From Paenisporosarcina indica (GTDB lineage Bacteria; Bacillota; Bacilli; Bacillales_A; Planococcaceae), in the NCBI RefSeq assembly GCF_001939075.1, contig NZ_MPTA01000001.1, positions 62,001 through 126,000 of the forward strand: a stretch of DNA of 64,000 nucleotides. Reading direction: 5' to 3'. The notes below the pieces were generated by a model that was not told the origin of the DNA, did not search any database, and was given only the letters and a program-made list of their open reading frames with translations. The position numbers and the translations under genes were made by a program. Positions 43,031 to 52,501 of this stretch are shown piece after piece (within the stretch, counting starts at the first letter, position 1; every line of letters begins with the position of its first letter).

Positions 43031-44545
43031 TTATTTAGATCTTCGCACCATACTTAACATTCTATTAAATCCAGTAGGGTAAGTAACTCTTAAAGCCCCT
43101 GCATAAATGATTATCCCAATAGGTACTAGAACGGCTAACTGAATCAATGAATACCATTCTTCTGCATGTAGCAGCTCTTTCGCTCCCCATACAACTACTC
43201 CCATAAGGATAGCAGGAATGATGACACGAATGCTCATGCGAGCAAAGCGTCCAAATTCATTCCTTCCTAAATCTTTATAAACGACAATCATGGATACGGT
43301 GAAGTAGTAGATACTAACTATAGATGCTGCGAAAGCTAATGCAGGATACCCGTAATCATCTACTAACCACCAGTTCAATATGAAGTTAATTAAAATTGTA
43401 GTGACACTTATGCGAAATACGATAGCAGTCTTCCCACGTGCATACATAGATTTCGATAAGATTAGCTGCATCCCTTGGAAGACAATAATCGGTAAATACC
43501 ATAAGAGAGCAACATACGTATTTTCAGTATCCGTAGAAGTGAATTTCCCACGTTCATAGACAAACGAAATGGCTGCATCACCTACGACGAGCAAACCAAT
43601 TGCAATGGGTAGCAGAGTGACCAATGAAATTTCCATGCCTCTAAAGAACGTATCTTTAAATTTAGCGAAATCATCAGTTTGTTCACTCATCAACGTAAAG
43701 ATGATCGCTGCTAGTGTCGTAGCGTAAATGGCATTTGGGATACTGACAAGTAAGGATGAATAGTTTAAATAGGATACTGCACCATCACTTACGCCAGAAG
43801 CAAAAGCTTTATTCACGAATAAATTTACTTGCCCAACTACGGAATTGAGAAGGGAAGGGATGATTAATATGACAAAGGCCTTTTTGAAGTCACTTTCCAT
43901 CGCAAAATCAGGTCGCCACTTGTAATCAGATTTTCCTAAGAAGAATAACTGAATCAAAACACCCAATATCGTTCCGAATATAAAACCATAGACAAGGGAA
44001 TAAATCCCCCATGTACCGCTAAATAAAAGGGCAAAGACCGCCGCCATTAAAGTGGCTAGTAACTTGGCCAGTTGAGAGGGAACAAAAATGCGTCGGGACT
44101 GTAAATACGAATCGAGTAACCCCGTTAACGCAATCATAGTCATAAATGCAAAGAAAATTTGTGTCATTCGAACGGCATATGGTTCTATTTCTGGTTTCAT
44201 ATTGCCATAAAGGAATGGAACAAATGCATAGGCAAATACCCAACCTAAAATACTCACGGCAATAAAAATCAGCATTGTCCAGTTTAATAATGCATTCGCA
44301 TTTTGATCCGTCATGTCACTCTTAGCTTTACGAGACTTTACGTACATTGGTAAAAACACATTGTTAAAACCTGTTGAAATCATCGCAACAACTAAGGTAA
44401 TGAATCCGAATGCTAAAAAGTATCCATCCGTTTCGGCACTTGCACCGAACTCACGCGAAACAATGGCTTCGCGAACAAATCCAGATAACTTTAATAATAG
44501 CGCAAGCCCTGTCGTCCACAATGCGGCTTTTTTCAAACTACTCAT
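43031..44545 (-). CDS. MurJ/MviN (MVF)-family lipid-linked oligosaccharide flippase
   Basis: A 504-residue membrane protein with about 14 helices. The MVF signature is at the start (KLSGFVREAIVSREFGASAE, then TDGYFLAFGF), and FERGKFTSTDTENT occurs near residue 325 as YERGKFT, typical of MurJ. Proteins of this family flip lipid II or polyprenol-linked wall glycans. Given the csaB, glycosyltransferase and TagA neighbours it may carry the secondary wall polymer precursor rather than lipid II. The ATG at 44545 is preferred to a GTG 12 bases earlier. A terminator of the upstream glycosyltransferase gene lies just before it. Confidence 0.87.
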   Translation of the reverse strand: MSSLKKAALWTTGLALLLKLSGFVREAIVSREFGASAETDGYFLAFGFITLVVAMISTGFNNVFLPMYVKSRKAKSDMTDQNANALLNWTMLIFIAVSILGWVFAYAFVPFLYGNMKPEIEPYAVRMTQIFFAFMTMIALTGLLDSYLQSRRIFVPSQLAKLLATLMAAVFALLFSGTWGIYSLVYGFIFGTILGVLIQLFFLGKSDYKWRPDFAMESDFKKAFVILIIPSLLNSVVGQVNLFVNKAFASGVSDGAVSYLNYSSLLVSIPNAIYATTLAAIIFTLMSEQTDDFAKFKDTFFRGMEISLVTLLPIAIGLLVVGDAAISFVYERGKFTSTDTENTYVALLWYLPIIVFQGMQLILSKSMYARGKTAIVFRISVTTILINFILNWWLVDDYGYPALAFAASIVSIYYFTVSMIVVYKDLGRNEFGRFARMSIRVIIPAILMGVVVWGAKELLHAEEWYSLIQLAVLVPIGIIIYAGALRVTYPTGFNRMLSMVRRSK

Positions 44546-44565
44546 CGATCGATACACCTACTTAG

Positions 44566-44597
44566 AAAAGCTCCCTGCCTAGTAGCAAGGAGCTTTA
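44566..44597 (-). terminator. Terminator between the glycosyltransferase and flippase genes
   Basis: Minus-strand stem AAAGCTCCTTGC/GCAGGGAGCTTT (one mismatch) is followed by TCT. It separates the csaB-glycosyltransferase transcript from the flippase gene, at least partly. Confidence 0.78.
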
Positions 44598-44599
44598 TA

Positions 44600-45772
44600 T
44601 TATTTAGAGATTGCTTGTTTGTAAATCGCTTCATACTTTTCAGAAGCCGCGAAATGTGAATATTCATCAATTACTTTTTGACGTGCCGCAATGGCTAATT
44701 GAGAGCCCTCTTGTTTATTACTTAACAGACGAATCATAGCATTCGATAGGTCTTCTTCGTTACGTTCTTCAACGAGTAGTCCATCTTTTTCGTGATCGAC
44801 GATTTCTTTTAAACCGCCAACTGCACAAGCAATCAGTGGAACACCAGAACCCATCGCTTCTAATGCTGAAATTGAAGTGGCTTCTTCCACGCCTGCACTA
44901 TAAATAGAAGGAACTAAAACAACATCACTTAACGCAAAATACTCGACCATATCTTTATGGGCAACTGCACCCAATAATGTCACCTGATCAGCTACTCCCA
45001 GTTCAGCAGCTTTTGCTTTGATTTCTTCAAACATTTCACCAGTTCCTGCATACACAATACGCGCATTAGGGAACTTTTCTAAAACTGGAGGGAATGAAAG
45101 CACCGGGTAAATTACTCCGTTTTTACGAGTTAATCGGCGTGGCACAAAGAAAATCAGCTCATCTTGGCTGAAGTTGTACTTATCACGGAATTCACGACGT
45201 CGCTCGATTTCAGGTTTAAATGACTCAACATCGATAAAGTTCTTAATCATCGTTCCATCAACATCAGCTTCACGTTTGATGTAGTCTTTGATTCGTGTAT
45301 CTACTGTAATCACTGCTTTTGTTGATTTATAGGCATTACGCTCTTCAGACATCAATGTTTGTGCTTGCTCAGAACCCTCAACAATCGAACCTTTGGAAAT
45401 ACCCTCATATGTCAAATATCCATGAACCGTACTTACGGTTGGGATTCCAGTAGTCAATGAAGCCATCGTAGCAAAAACATCTTGCGCATTAATGATGTCA
45501 TAATCCCCTGAAATGCGTTTGGTAACAAGGTTTTTAAGAAAATCTTTTCTGCGTTTCAACGACCATACATAGCCAGAACCTTTTTTCACTTTGTTTAGGA
45601 TGAAGGCAGGCCCGCGAGCGATTAAATTTCTTTTCCAGCTAGGTACATCACTAAAGGATACGATATCAACTGTATGTCCTCGATGTTCTAGACCTGCTTG
45701 CAATGTAGCCAAATGAGTAGATAATCCACCCAGGTGAGGGTAGTCATATGAAGTGACTAGTAAAATTTTCAT
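44600..45772 (-). CDS. Glycosyltransferase family 4 protein
   Basis: A 390-residue GT-B glycosyltransferase. The N-terminal acceptor side starts MKILLVTSYDYPHLGGLSTH, and the donor side has FVPRRLTRKNGVIYPV near residue 213, VYAGTGEMFEEI near 243, and SAGVEEATSISALEAMGSG near 300 with the EX7E-type motif. Donor and acceptor are unknown. It starts at the base next to the csaB stop codon, so the two are tightly coupled and the enzyme probably works on the CsaB-modified polymer. Confidence 0.9.
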   Translation of the reverse strand: MKILLVTSYDYPHLGGLSTHLATLQAGLEHRGHTVDIVSFSDVPSWKRNLIARGPAFILNKVKKGSGYVWSLKRRKDFLKNLVTKRISGDYDIINAQDVFATMASLTTGIPTVSTVHGYLTYEGISKGSIVEGSEQAQTLMSEERNAYKSTKAVITVDTRIKDYIKREADVDGTMIKNFIDVESFKPEIERRREFRDKYNFSQDELIFFVPRRLTRKNGVIYPVLSFPPVLEKFPNARIVYAGTGEMFEEIKAKAAELGVADQVTLLGAVAHKDMVEYFALSDVVLVPSIYSAGVEEATSISALEAMGSGVPLIACAVGGLKEIVDHEKDGLLVEERNEEDLSNAMIRLLSNKQEGSQLAIAARQKVIDEYSHFAASEKYEAIYKQAISK

Positions 45773-46888
45773 TTAGTTTCCTCCAAATTTTTCTTGTAAT
45801 AGCGTGACATTTCGTTTAGCTTCTTGACGTAGCACGTCTACGTTTGGTTTCATCATGTCTTGTAGTTCGCTCTTCGAATCCAATGCATATAGTGCTTGTC
45901 CCAATAAATCTTCTTTCGAAAAGTTCTCTAATGGAAACGAATGCTTCCACATGCCGGATCTTTTTAGGAAACTTTCCACTTTGCGATCGTAGCTCAAACC
46001 GATATGTGGAACATTGGATAGTGCTGCAAAGATTAGTGCATGCAACCGCAAGGCAAGAGTCATTTCGGTTTGCCCAATGAAGTTATAAAATTGGTTTGGT
46101 GTAAAATTCTCGCCCAATAACTTTGTGGACTGAGCATGGTTCATTTTCGCTTGAATCTTAATTGAAACGTTCGTATCGTATGGAGGTTCCATTGGTACGA
46201 AAACGGGCGTCACATTGCGTTGCTCGATTAAATGATCCAATACCCATGCCATTTTCGCTATATATTCGTCCTCATGCTCAAACCAAGGTCGAGGTGCGAC
46301 TGCAATTAATTTTTCATTCCCAGTCAAATCAAGTGAATCATAAGCCGTTGTATCTTCTGTTCCTTGAAAAGCAAAGACAATATCTGCGGTTACCACTGTT
46401 TCGGGACGTTTTACACCAAGTGAATGTAGGTACTCTTTTGAATACTGATCGCGCACCGTTACAAAATCAGCCATATTTGCAAATACCTTCATAAGAATCT
46501 TTCCCCAAGTTGATGTGACGGGGCCAATTCCTTGTGAGAAAAACATAACTTTTGCTCCGCAGAGTTTAGCCAAGAACACAATTAGTAAATAATAAGGAAG
46601 TGGTCCAAATAAAAACTTCGTTGGATAGGTGTCTTGGAGTAAACCACCGCCTCCGGAAATCAGAAGGTCTGCATCTCGCAATGCTTTGACTTTTTCTTTA
46701 TTTTGAAGTCTCCAACCACGATAAACGGATTTCACTCCATGTTCTTTTGCCGTTTGATCGGGCGACAAAGAAAACACCGTGATTTCGGGATCATTTAATT
46801 CGCTACGTAAATTATCTACGATTGCTTTTAATATCGCTTCGTCACCTGTATTTCCAAGACCATAAAAGCCGGATAGTACAATTTTCAA
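45773..46888 (-). CDS. csaB: Polysaccharide pyruvyl transferase CsaB
   Basis: A 371-residue protein with the pyruvyl-transferase pattern: MKIVLSGFYGLGNTGDEAIL at the N-terminus, LLISGGGGLLQDTYPTKFLF near residue 76, FFSQGIGPVTS near 116, and LALRLHALIFAALSNVPHIG near 280 with the conserved Arg-His. CsaB adds a pyruvate ketal to ManNAc of the secondary cell-wall polymer, creating the ligand that SLH domains bind. The ten SLH proteins in the window depend on this function. Start is TTG at 46888 with GAGGAGGAC upstream. It abuts the glycosyltransferase gene. Confidence 0.95.
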   Translation of the reverse strand: MKIVLSGFYGLGNTGDEAILKAIVDNLRSELNDPEITVFSLSPDQTAKEHGVKSVYRGWRLQNKEKVKALRDADLLISGGGGLLQDTYPTKFLFGPLPYYLLIVFLAKLCGAKVMFFSQGIGPVTSTWGKILMKVFANMADFVTVRDQYSKEYLHSLGVKRPETVVTADIVFAFQGTEDTTAYDSLDLTGNEKLIAVAPRPWFEHEDEYIAKMAWVLDHLIEQRNVTPVFVPMEPPYDTNVSIKIQAKMNHAQSTKLLGENFTPNQFYNFIGQTEMTLALRLHALIFAALSNVPHIGLSYDRKVESFLKRSGMWKHSFPLENFSKEDLLGQALYALDSKSELQDMMKPNVDVLRQEAKRNVTLLQEKFGGN

Positions 46889-47003
46889 TAGTAGTCCTCC
46901 TCATTAGAAAAGCGAAAACGCCACTGTACTCGTATCGGTGCTAAAAATCGAGCTGACGCTTTGGAGCTAAACCTAATAACTTATCTTTTTTATTTCCATA
47001 ATA

Positions 47004-47030
47004 AATGCTTTCACGCAGAGTGAAAGCATT
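47004..47030. terminator. Perfect hairpin between csaB and tagA
   Basis: AATGCTTTCAC/GTGAAAGCATT with a 5-base loop. There is no T-run, and it lies in the divergent region ahead of both genes, so a regulatory or transcript-stability role is as likely as termination. Confidence 0.45.
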
Positions 47031-47129
47031 TCTGTCCAAATTTTATCACTGATGACTGACCCTATGCAACTAATCAAAGAATCTGCTATACTATATCAAT
47101 TGAAAGTGAACGAATTGAGGGTGTTAATA

Positions 47130-47846
47130 GTGAAAGAGACCTATTTAGGCGTGGATGTATCGCCATTATCATATGAAGGAATTATAAATGAAGTAAAGTC
47201 CCGTATGGCTCGAAAAGAGCAGTCGACAATCATTGCCGTGAATCCCGAAAAAGTAATTACTGCGAATCGTGATCCACAAGTGAAAACATTAATTAATGAG
47301 TCGACATTCCAAATACCTGATGGAGTTGGTGTGTTATTAGCGTCAAAATTAAAAGGTGGTAAAATTACTTCTCGCGTCACTGGGGTTGATATGATGGGCA
47401 GGTTGCTCGACTTTGCAGCATCTAATGGTCATCCCGTTTATTTTTATGGGGCAAAGGAAGAAGTGGTGACCAAGGCCATTTCTGAAATACAAAAAGACAG
47501 ACCTTCAATAAAAGTAGCTGGATACACGAATGGCTATGAAAAAGATGAAGTAGCTTTAGTTAACCGTATTTATGCGAGTGGTGCGGAAATTATATTTGTG
47601 GCTCTCGGCAGTCCTAAGCAAGAATTATGGATAAAAAGAAACATGATAAACCTGCCAAACGTTCTTGTTTTCCAAGGTGTTGGTGGTAGTTTTGATGTGT
47701 TTTCAGGAATGGTAAAACGAGCACCCGCATTTTTCCGTAAATTTGGGTTAGAATGGTTGTACAGGCTAGCTAGTAATCCATCTCGAATCAAACGTCAGCT
47801 AAACTTGCCAATATTCTTATGGCGTGTGTTAGTGGGAAAAAAATAG
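47130..47846 (+). CDS. tagA: WecG/TagA/CpsF-family glycosyltransferase (ManNAc transferase type)
   Basis: A 238-residue protein with the family's core: LGVDVSPLSYEGIINEV at the start, NPEKVITANRDP near 41, IPDGVGVLLASKL near 61 with the catalytic Asp, RVTGVDMMGRLL near 82, FYGAKEE near 106, VALGSPKQELWI near 160 and QGVGGSFDVFSG near 185. TagA/WecG transfer ManNAc or ManNAcA to GlcNAc-PP-undecaprenol, the linkage step of teichoic and secondary wall polymers. The start is GTG at 47130, which has GAGGGTG upstream; an ATG 78 bases earlier lacks a site. It is followed by a UDP-ManNAc dehydrogenase gene. Confidence 0.9.
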   Translation: MKETYLGVDVSPLSYEGIINEVKSRMARKEQSTIIAVNPEKVITANRDPQVKTLINESTFQIPDGVGVLLASKLKGGKITSRVTGVDMMGRLLDFAASNGHPVYFYGAKEEVVTKAISEIQKDRPSIKVAGYTNGYEKDEVALVNRIYASGAEIIFVALGSPKQELWIKRNMINLPNVLVFQGVGGSFDVFSGMVKRAPAFFRKFGLEWLYRLASNPSRIKRQLNLPIFLWRVLVGKK

Positions 47847-47926
47847 CAAGAAATAGTCTAGTGCTTCCCACGTTTTGAACATTAACTAAATAGAAGTAAT
47901 CTATTTTTCAACAAAAGGAGAAACTC

Positions 47927-49201
47927 ATGAAAAAATCCATATGCGTAGTCGGACTTGGCTACATCGGCTTACCGACTGCTGTTATGTTTGCAAACCACGG
48001 ACATCAAGTTCACGGTGTAGACGTTAACGAAAAAACAGTTACCATGATTCAACAAAAGAAATTACATATAGAAGAGTACGGTCTACAAGAGCGTTTAGAC
48101 AAAGCGATTGATTCTGGTTCATTAACGGTATCGACAAAACCGATCAAAGCGGATGTTTTTATTATTGCAGTACCTTCACCAATCAAAGCGGATAAAACGG
48201 CTGATTTGGAATATGTACGAATGGCAACAGCATCGACCGTCCCGTATCTTGAGAAAGGCAACTTGGTCGTTTTAGAATCAACGGTTCCTCCAAGAACAGT
48301 TGAGGATGTCATGATGCCTGAACTAATCAAAGCCAACTTAGAATTCGGAATGGAACTTTTTGTCTCGCATTCACCTGAACGAGTCATTCCTGGCCGAGTC
48401 TTTGAGGAGCTTGTATCAAATGATCGTATTATCGGTGGTATTAATGAAGAGTCAGCCAAACAAACAACTGAACTCTATAAGTCGTTTGTTAAAGGTACCA
48501 TGCACGAAACGAATGCTACGACTGCTGAGCTTGTAAAAGTAATGGAAAATACGTATCGTGACGTTAATATTGCCTTTGCCAATGAATTAGCAAAAATAGC
48601 TCAAAACATCGGTGTCAATGTGTGGGAAGCCATCAAGCTTGCAAATTTCCACCCACGAGTAAACATTCACTTCCCAGGACCTGGCGTAGGTGGACACTGT
48701 ATAGCGGTCGATCCATGGTTCTTGGTTGAAATTGATCCGGAACAAGCAAAATTAATACATTTAGCACGTAAAACAAATGATGGAATGCCATCATATACAG
48801 CTCAATTAACAGCAGATATTTTGAATGCTAAAGGTGTGAAACATCCTAAAGTTGCTGTATTTGGATTAGCTTTTAAAGGAAATATTGACGATATGCGTGA
48901 AAGTCCTTCAGTGGATGTGGTGGAACAACTACGTGAGCGTCAAATGAACTTGACTGCTTTTGATCCTCATATTAAAAACAACAATTTACCTGAACAAACA
49001 CAAGATCAACATGAGGCTTTGGAAAAAGCATCTGCAATTTTAATCTTGACTGATCACCAAGCCTTTAGAGACATTGATCCTGAAGAAATTAAATCACACA
49101 TGTCAAACCACATCATTATTGATACGAAGAATTGTATTGACCGTGAGAAATGGGAGAGTGCAGGATTTGATGTTTATCTTCTAGGAGACTCAAAAAATTA
49201 A
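47927..49201 (+). CDS. wecC: UDP-N-acetyl-D-mannosamine dehydrogenase (WecC type)
   Basis: A 424-residue member of the UDP-glucose/UDP-ManNAc dehydrogenase family: NAD motif VGLGYIGLPTAVMFA near residue 8, VPSPIKADKTADL near 84, STVPPRTVEDVM near 116, HSPERVIPGR near 147, and the catalytic-Cys block PGVGGHCIAVDPWFLVE near 243, then GLAFKGNIDDMRESPSVDV near 325. PVPSPIK/GGHCIAVDPWFL is the ManNAc/GlcNAc branch. It makes UDP-ManNAc uronate (by family) for a surface polymer. AAAAGGAGAAACTC precedes the ATG and a strong terminator follows. Confidence 0.88.
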   Translation: MKKSICVVGLGYIGLPTAVMFANHGHQVHGVDVNEKTVTMIQQKKLHIEEYGLQERLDKAIDSGSLTVSTKPIKADVFIIAVPSPIKADKTADLEYVRMATASTVPYLEKGNLVVLESTVPPRTVEDVMMPELIKANLEFGMELFVSHSPERVIPGRVFEELVSNDRIIGGINEESAKQTTELYKSFVKGTMHETNATTAELVKVMENTYRDVNIAFANELAKIAQNIGVNVWEAIKLANFHPRVNIHFPGPGVGGHCIAVDPWFLVEIDPEQAKLIHLARKTNDGMPSYTAQLTADILNAKGVKHPKVAVFGLAFKGNIDDMRESPSVDVVEQLRERQMNLTAFDPHIKNNNLPEQTQDQHEALEKASAILILTDHQAFRDIDPEEIKSHMSNHIIIDTKNCIDREKWESAGFDVYLLGDSKN

Positions 49202-49204
49202 TGA

Positions 49205-49256
49205 AAATCGAATTTCTTCCTTGGGCAAGATCCAAAGAAGAAATTCGATTTTTTTT
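49205..49256 (+). terminator. Terminator after the dehydrogenase gene
   Basis: A perfect 15-bp stem beginning AAATCGAATTTCTTC with a loop of about 17 bases runs into nine T residues. Confidence 0.92.
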
Positions 49257-49487
49257 GTGAAATGAAGGAATATTTAATCGGGTAGAGTAATATACTCTGA
49301 AAGTGTGCATTTTCAATGAATCTATAAATGTCTGACTTAATAGTTGATGATGCATAGATAGTAAAATCTTGCATTTCTACCAAGGTAATAATAGAACCAA
49401 TATTTTGTAGTTATAAGACAAAAACTCATTTTTATGTAATCTATTTGTCTCATTTATCTAATAACAGGAACTAAAACGCAAAAATAG

Positions 49488-49515
49488 TTGAAATTTGTGT
49501 AATTTTTGGTAGAAT
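49488..49515 (+). promoter_or_regulatory. Promoter and long leader of the S-layer gene
   Basis: TTGAAA, 16 bases, extended -10 TGGTAGAAT. The transcript would carry a leader of nearly 190 bases to the ATG at 49707. A second weaker candidate, TGGCAT-N17-TACAAT, ends near 49640, and the leader contains hairpins such as GCATATT/AATATGC (about 49613-49631). Multiple promoters and long stable leaders are known for S-layer genes. Confidence 0.55.
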
Positions 49516-49706
49516 GGAATAAGAGTTGAATTGTCATCTGCACTAATATGTCAATTTAACTTGTAATATTCGTAATTAGCACGATATTTCCGAATATTTT
49601 AAGATATTAGTGGCATATTTTTTAATATGCTGATACAATTTAAGCTGAATCTATGAATCTCATAGAGTGATTAAAATGATATCCAAATCAGGGAGGAATT
49701 CTACAC

Positions 49707-52190
49707 ATGGCTTACCAACCAAAGTCGTACAAAAAATTCGTTGCAACTGCAGCGACCGCTACTTTAGTAGCATCAGTATTAGTACCAACTGCATCTGCAG
49801 CATTCAATGACGTTAACAAAAACTACACAGAGGCTGTTAACTACTTAGTAGAAAACGGAATCGCAAAAGGTAAAACAGATACATCTTTCGGTACTGATTT
49901 AAGCATTACTCGTGGAGACGCAGCAGTAATGATCGCTAACGCACTTAAATTAGACACTACAAAAGCTCCTGCATCAGCTTTCACTGATTTGAACGATCGT
50001 GTTAAAGGTGCAGTAAACGCACTTAACGCTAAAGGAATCATCAATGGTAAGAGTGCAACACAATTTGCTCCAGCAGCAAACATTACACGTGCTGAAATGG
50101 CAAAAGTTATTGCTCTAGCTTACAAATTAGATGGCGCTGGCGTTAATAACAAATTCAACGATGTAAACAGCACATTTGATGAGTATGTTGATGCATTAGT
50201 TAAAAACGAAATTACACTTGGTAAAACACCACAAGCATTCGGTGCAACTCTTGATGTAACACGTGGAGAATTTGCATTATTTGTTTTCCGTGCAGAAGGT
50301 GCTCCAGTTAAATCTGAAGTAACTTCAGTTGTTGAAGCTAAAGGAGTAAATGCAAAAACTATTACTCTTACTTTCAACAATGCATTAGATGCAAAAACTC
50401 TTAAAAATGCAAACAAAGATGATTTGATCACAGTTGTAACTGGAGATAAAGCTAACGCTCCTGGTGCTGTTACTCAATCATTAAGTGCAGATGGTAAAAC
50501 TCTTACTTTAACAGCTACTACATTCTTCAAAGGTGACTACACAGTTAAAGTTCCTTTCGAATTAGTTAAAGATGTTAAAGGTAAATTTGTGACACCTGCT
50601 AACCAAAAAGTATCAGTAAACGATACTGCAGCTCCAGTTTTAGAGTCAGCTAAAGCTACAGTTGCTGATACTAAAAACAACATCAAAACAATTACATTAT
50701 CATTCAATGAAGATGTGAAAACTATTGATACAGTTAAAATCAATGGTGCTAACTACAGCCCATCAGTTTCAGGTAACACTGCAACAGTTGCTGTAGATCT
50801 AGATGCAACTAAATCATATGATGTAACAGTTGTTAACGCTACTGACGTTGTTGGTAACCTTGAAGCTGTTCAAGCTGTTAAACTTGCTTTAACTGTTGAC
50901 AACATCGCTCCTTCAGTAACAAATGTTGTTGCTACTGGTGAAAACACTGCTACTGTAACTGTTGACAAAGCATTGAAAGGCGACACACTATCAGTAACTG
51001 GTAAAGTTGGCGTATTCAATACTAATATCGTGAGCAAAGTAACAGTTAACCCTAAAAACAATAAAGAGTTCTTTGTAACATTCAACGATGCTTACCTATT
51101 CAAGAGCGGTAACTCTGATGTTGTAACATTAACTGTTGCTAAAGAAGCATTAGAAGATACTCTAGGTAACAAAAACACTGCTGAAATTACAAAAACTGTA
51201 TCTCTTACAAAAGATGCATTAGCTCCAACTGTATCTAAAGTAGCAACTGTAACTGCAGATAACAAAGTTACTGGATTCACAGTAGAATTCAACGAAGATG
51301 TTCAATCTGTTGTTGCTTCTAATATTGCAGTAGTAAACTCTAAAGGTGAAATCTTACCATACAACACTGTAATCGCAAGCGCATCAATTGACAGCGAAGA
51401 CGAATCAGTAGTTAACTTCGTTTTCCAATCTGGTCTTAAAGCTGACAAATACAGCTTTGAATTAGCTACAGGATTTGTAACTGATAAATCATTAGCTGCT
51501 AACAAAAACGCTAAACATTCATTCACATTGGATCTAGGTAGTGTAACAGCTCCAATCGAAACTTCATTTGTAATCGCAAATACAACAGTTACTACACCAA
51601 ACGTACTTACTGTTGACTTTGGTACAAAAGTGAAATCTATCGGTACTGGTTCTGCTCTTAACCCGGCAGCTTACCAAGTAAACGGTTCTACATTACCAGC
51701 TGATACAAAAATTGCTTTCGCAGGTAACGTTGGCGATGCAAATTATCAATCAGTTGTAAACATCACATTGCCAGCTGGCTTTGTAACTGCTAATGATGCA
51801 AAAGCAATCTTCCGTGTTACTGGTGTTCAATCTTTAGATAATAAAGTAAACAGTGCATACACTGCATTGGTACCTGTTGTTGATAATGCTGCACCAGAAG
51901 CAAAATCATTTGTAGCAACTGACTTAACTAAACTTACAATTTCTTATTCTGAAGCTGTTTCAGTAGATTCTGCTGCAACTATCTCAGATGAAATTCAATT
52001 GTTCGATACTAAAGGTGCTTATGTGCCAATTACATCACATGTTGTAACTACTGATGGTAAATTAGTTCTTACAGTTGCTGATGCAACTACAGTAGCTAAA
52101 TTAACTACTGTTAAAGTTGATGCTGCAAATGCAGATATTACTGACGTTCAAGGAAATGCTCAAAAAGCAGCAGTAACTTTAACTAAGTAA
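49707..52190 (+). CDS. Major S-layer protein (three SLH repeats and Ig-like domains)
   Basis: An 827-residue protein: signal peptide (about 1-31, ending PTASA), three N-terminal SLH repeats (about 32-200, key motifs ITRGD, ITRAE, VTRGE), then repeated beta-sandwich domains with the EVTSVVEAKGVNAKTITLTF type of start, each around an FN-D-V-like strand (FNNALDAKTL, FNEDVKTI, FNEDVQSV). Composition is Ala, Val, Thr, Lys and Asp rich with no Cys, and codon use is narrow (many GCT, GTT, ACT, AAC, TTA), as in very abundant proteins. It has the strongest surroundings for expression: long leader, GGGAGGAATT site and a powerful terminator. It is the natural candidate for the crystalline surface array. 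Confidence 0.93.
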   Translation: MAYQPKSYKKFVATAATATLVASVLVPTASAAFNDVNKNYTEAVNYLVENGIAKGKTDTSFGTDLSITRGDAAVMIANALKLDTTKAPASAFTDLNDRVKGAVNALNAKGIINGKSATQFAPAANITRAEMAKVIALAYKLDGAGVNNKFNDVNSTFDEYVDALVKNEITLGKTPQAFGATLDVTRGEFALFVFRAEGAPVKSEVTSVVEAKGVNAKTITLTFNNALDAKTLKNANKDDLITVVTGDKANAPGAVTQSLSADGKTLTLTATTFFKGDYTVKVPFELVKDVKGKFVTPANQKVSVNDTAAPVLESAKATVADTKNNIKTITLSFNEDVKTIDTVKINGANYSPSVSGNTATVAVDLDATKSYDVTVVNATDVVGNLEAVQAVKLALTVDNIAPSVTNVVATGENTATVTVDKALKGDTLSVTGKVGVFNTNIVSKVTVNPKNNKEFFVTFNDAYLFKSGNSDVVTLTVAKEALEDTLGNKNTAEITKTVSLTKDALAPTVSKVATVTADNKVTGFTVEFNEDVQSVVASNIAVVNSKGEILPYNTVIASASIDSEDESVVNFVFQSGLKADKYSFELATGFVTDKSLAANKNAKHSFTLDLGSVTAPIETSFVIANTTVTTPNVLTVDFGTKVKSIGTGSALNPAAYQVNGSTLPADTKIAFAGNVGDANYQSVVNITLPAGFVTANDAKAIFRVTGVQSLDNKVNSAYTALVPVVDNAAPEAKSFVATDLTKLTISYSEAVSVDSAATISDEIQLFDTKGAYVPITSHVVTTDGKLVLTVADATTVAKLTTVKVDAANADITDVQGNAQKAAVTLTK

Positions 52191-52239
52191 TAATTTAAAG
52201 AGTAATGATGTTTTCATAACAGCATTCACTCAACATAAG

Positions 52240-52278
52240 AACTCCTATGATGGTGTAAACCATCATAGGAGTTTTTTT
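52240..52278 (+). terminator. Strong terminator of the S-layer gene
   Basis: A perfect 15-bp stem, AACTCCTATGATGGT with its complement, and a 4-base loop runs into TTTTTTT. Confidence 0.95.
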
Positions 52279-52501
52279 GTACTTTCATATATTTATGAGT
52301 TTGCTACTAAATTTAATGGCATTTTAATAGAGAAGGTCGATTTTCTTTTGAGAAATCGGTCTTTTCTCATTTTCTCTCTCATAGTACTCAAGAAGATTGT
52401 AGGAATTTGTAGAATATTTAGAGAAAAGGGTATTTAGCTGTATTCCCCTTATAGGAATCTCGCAAGTATACTTAAAAGAAAAGTAATTGGAGGATAACTA
52501 A

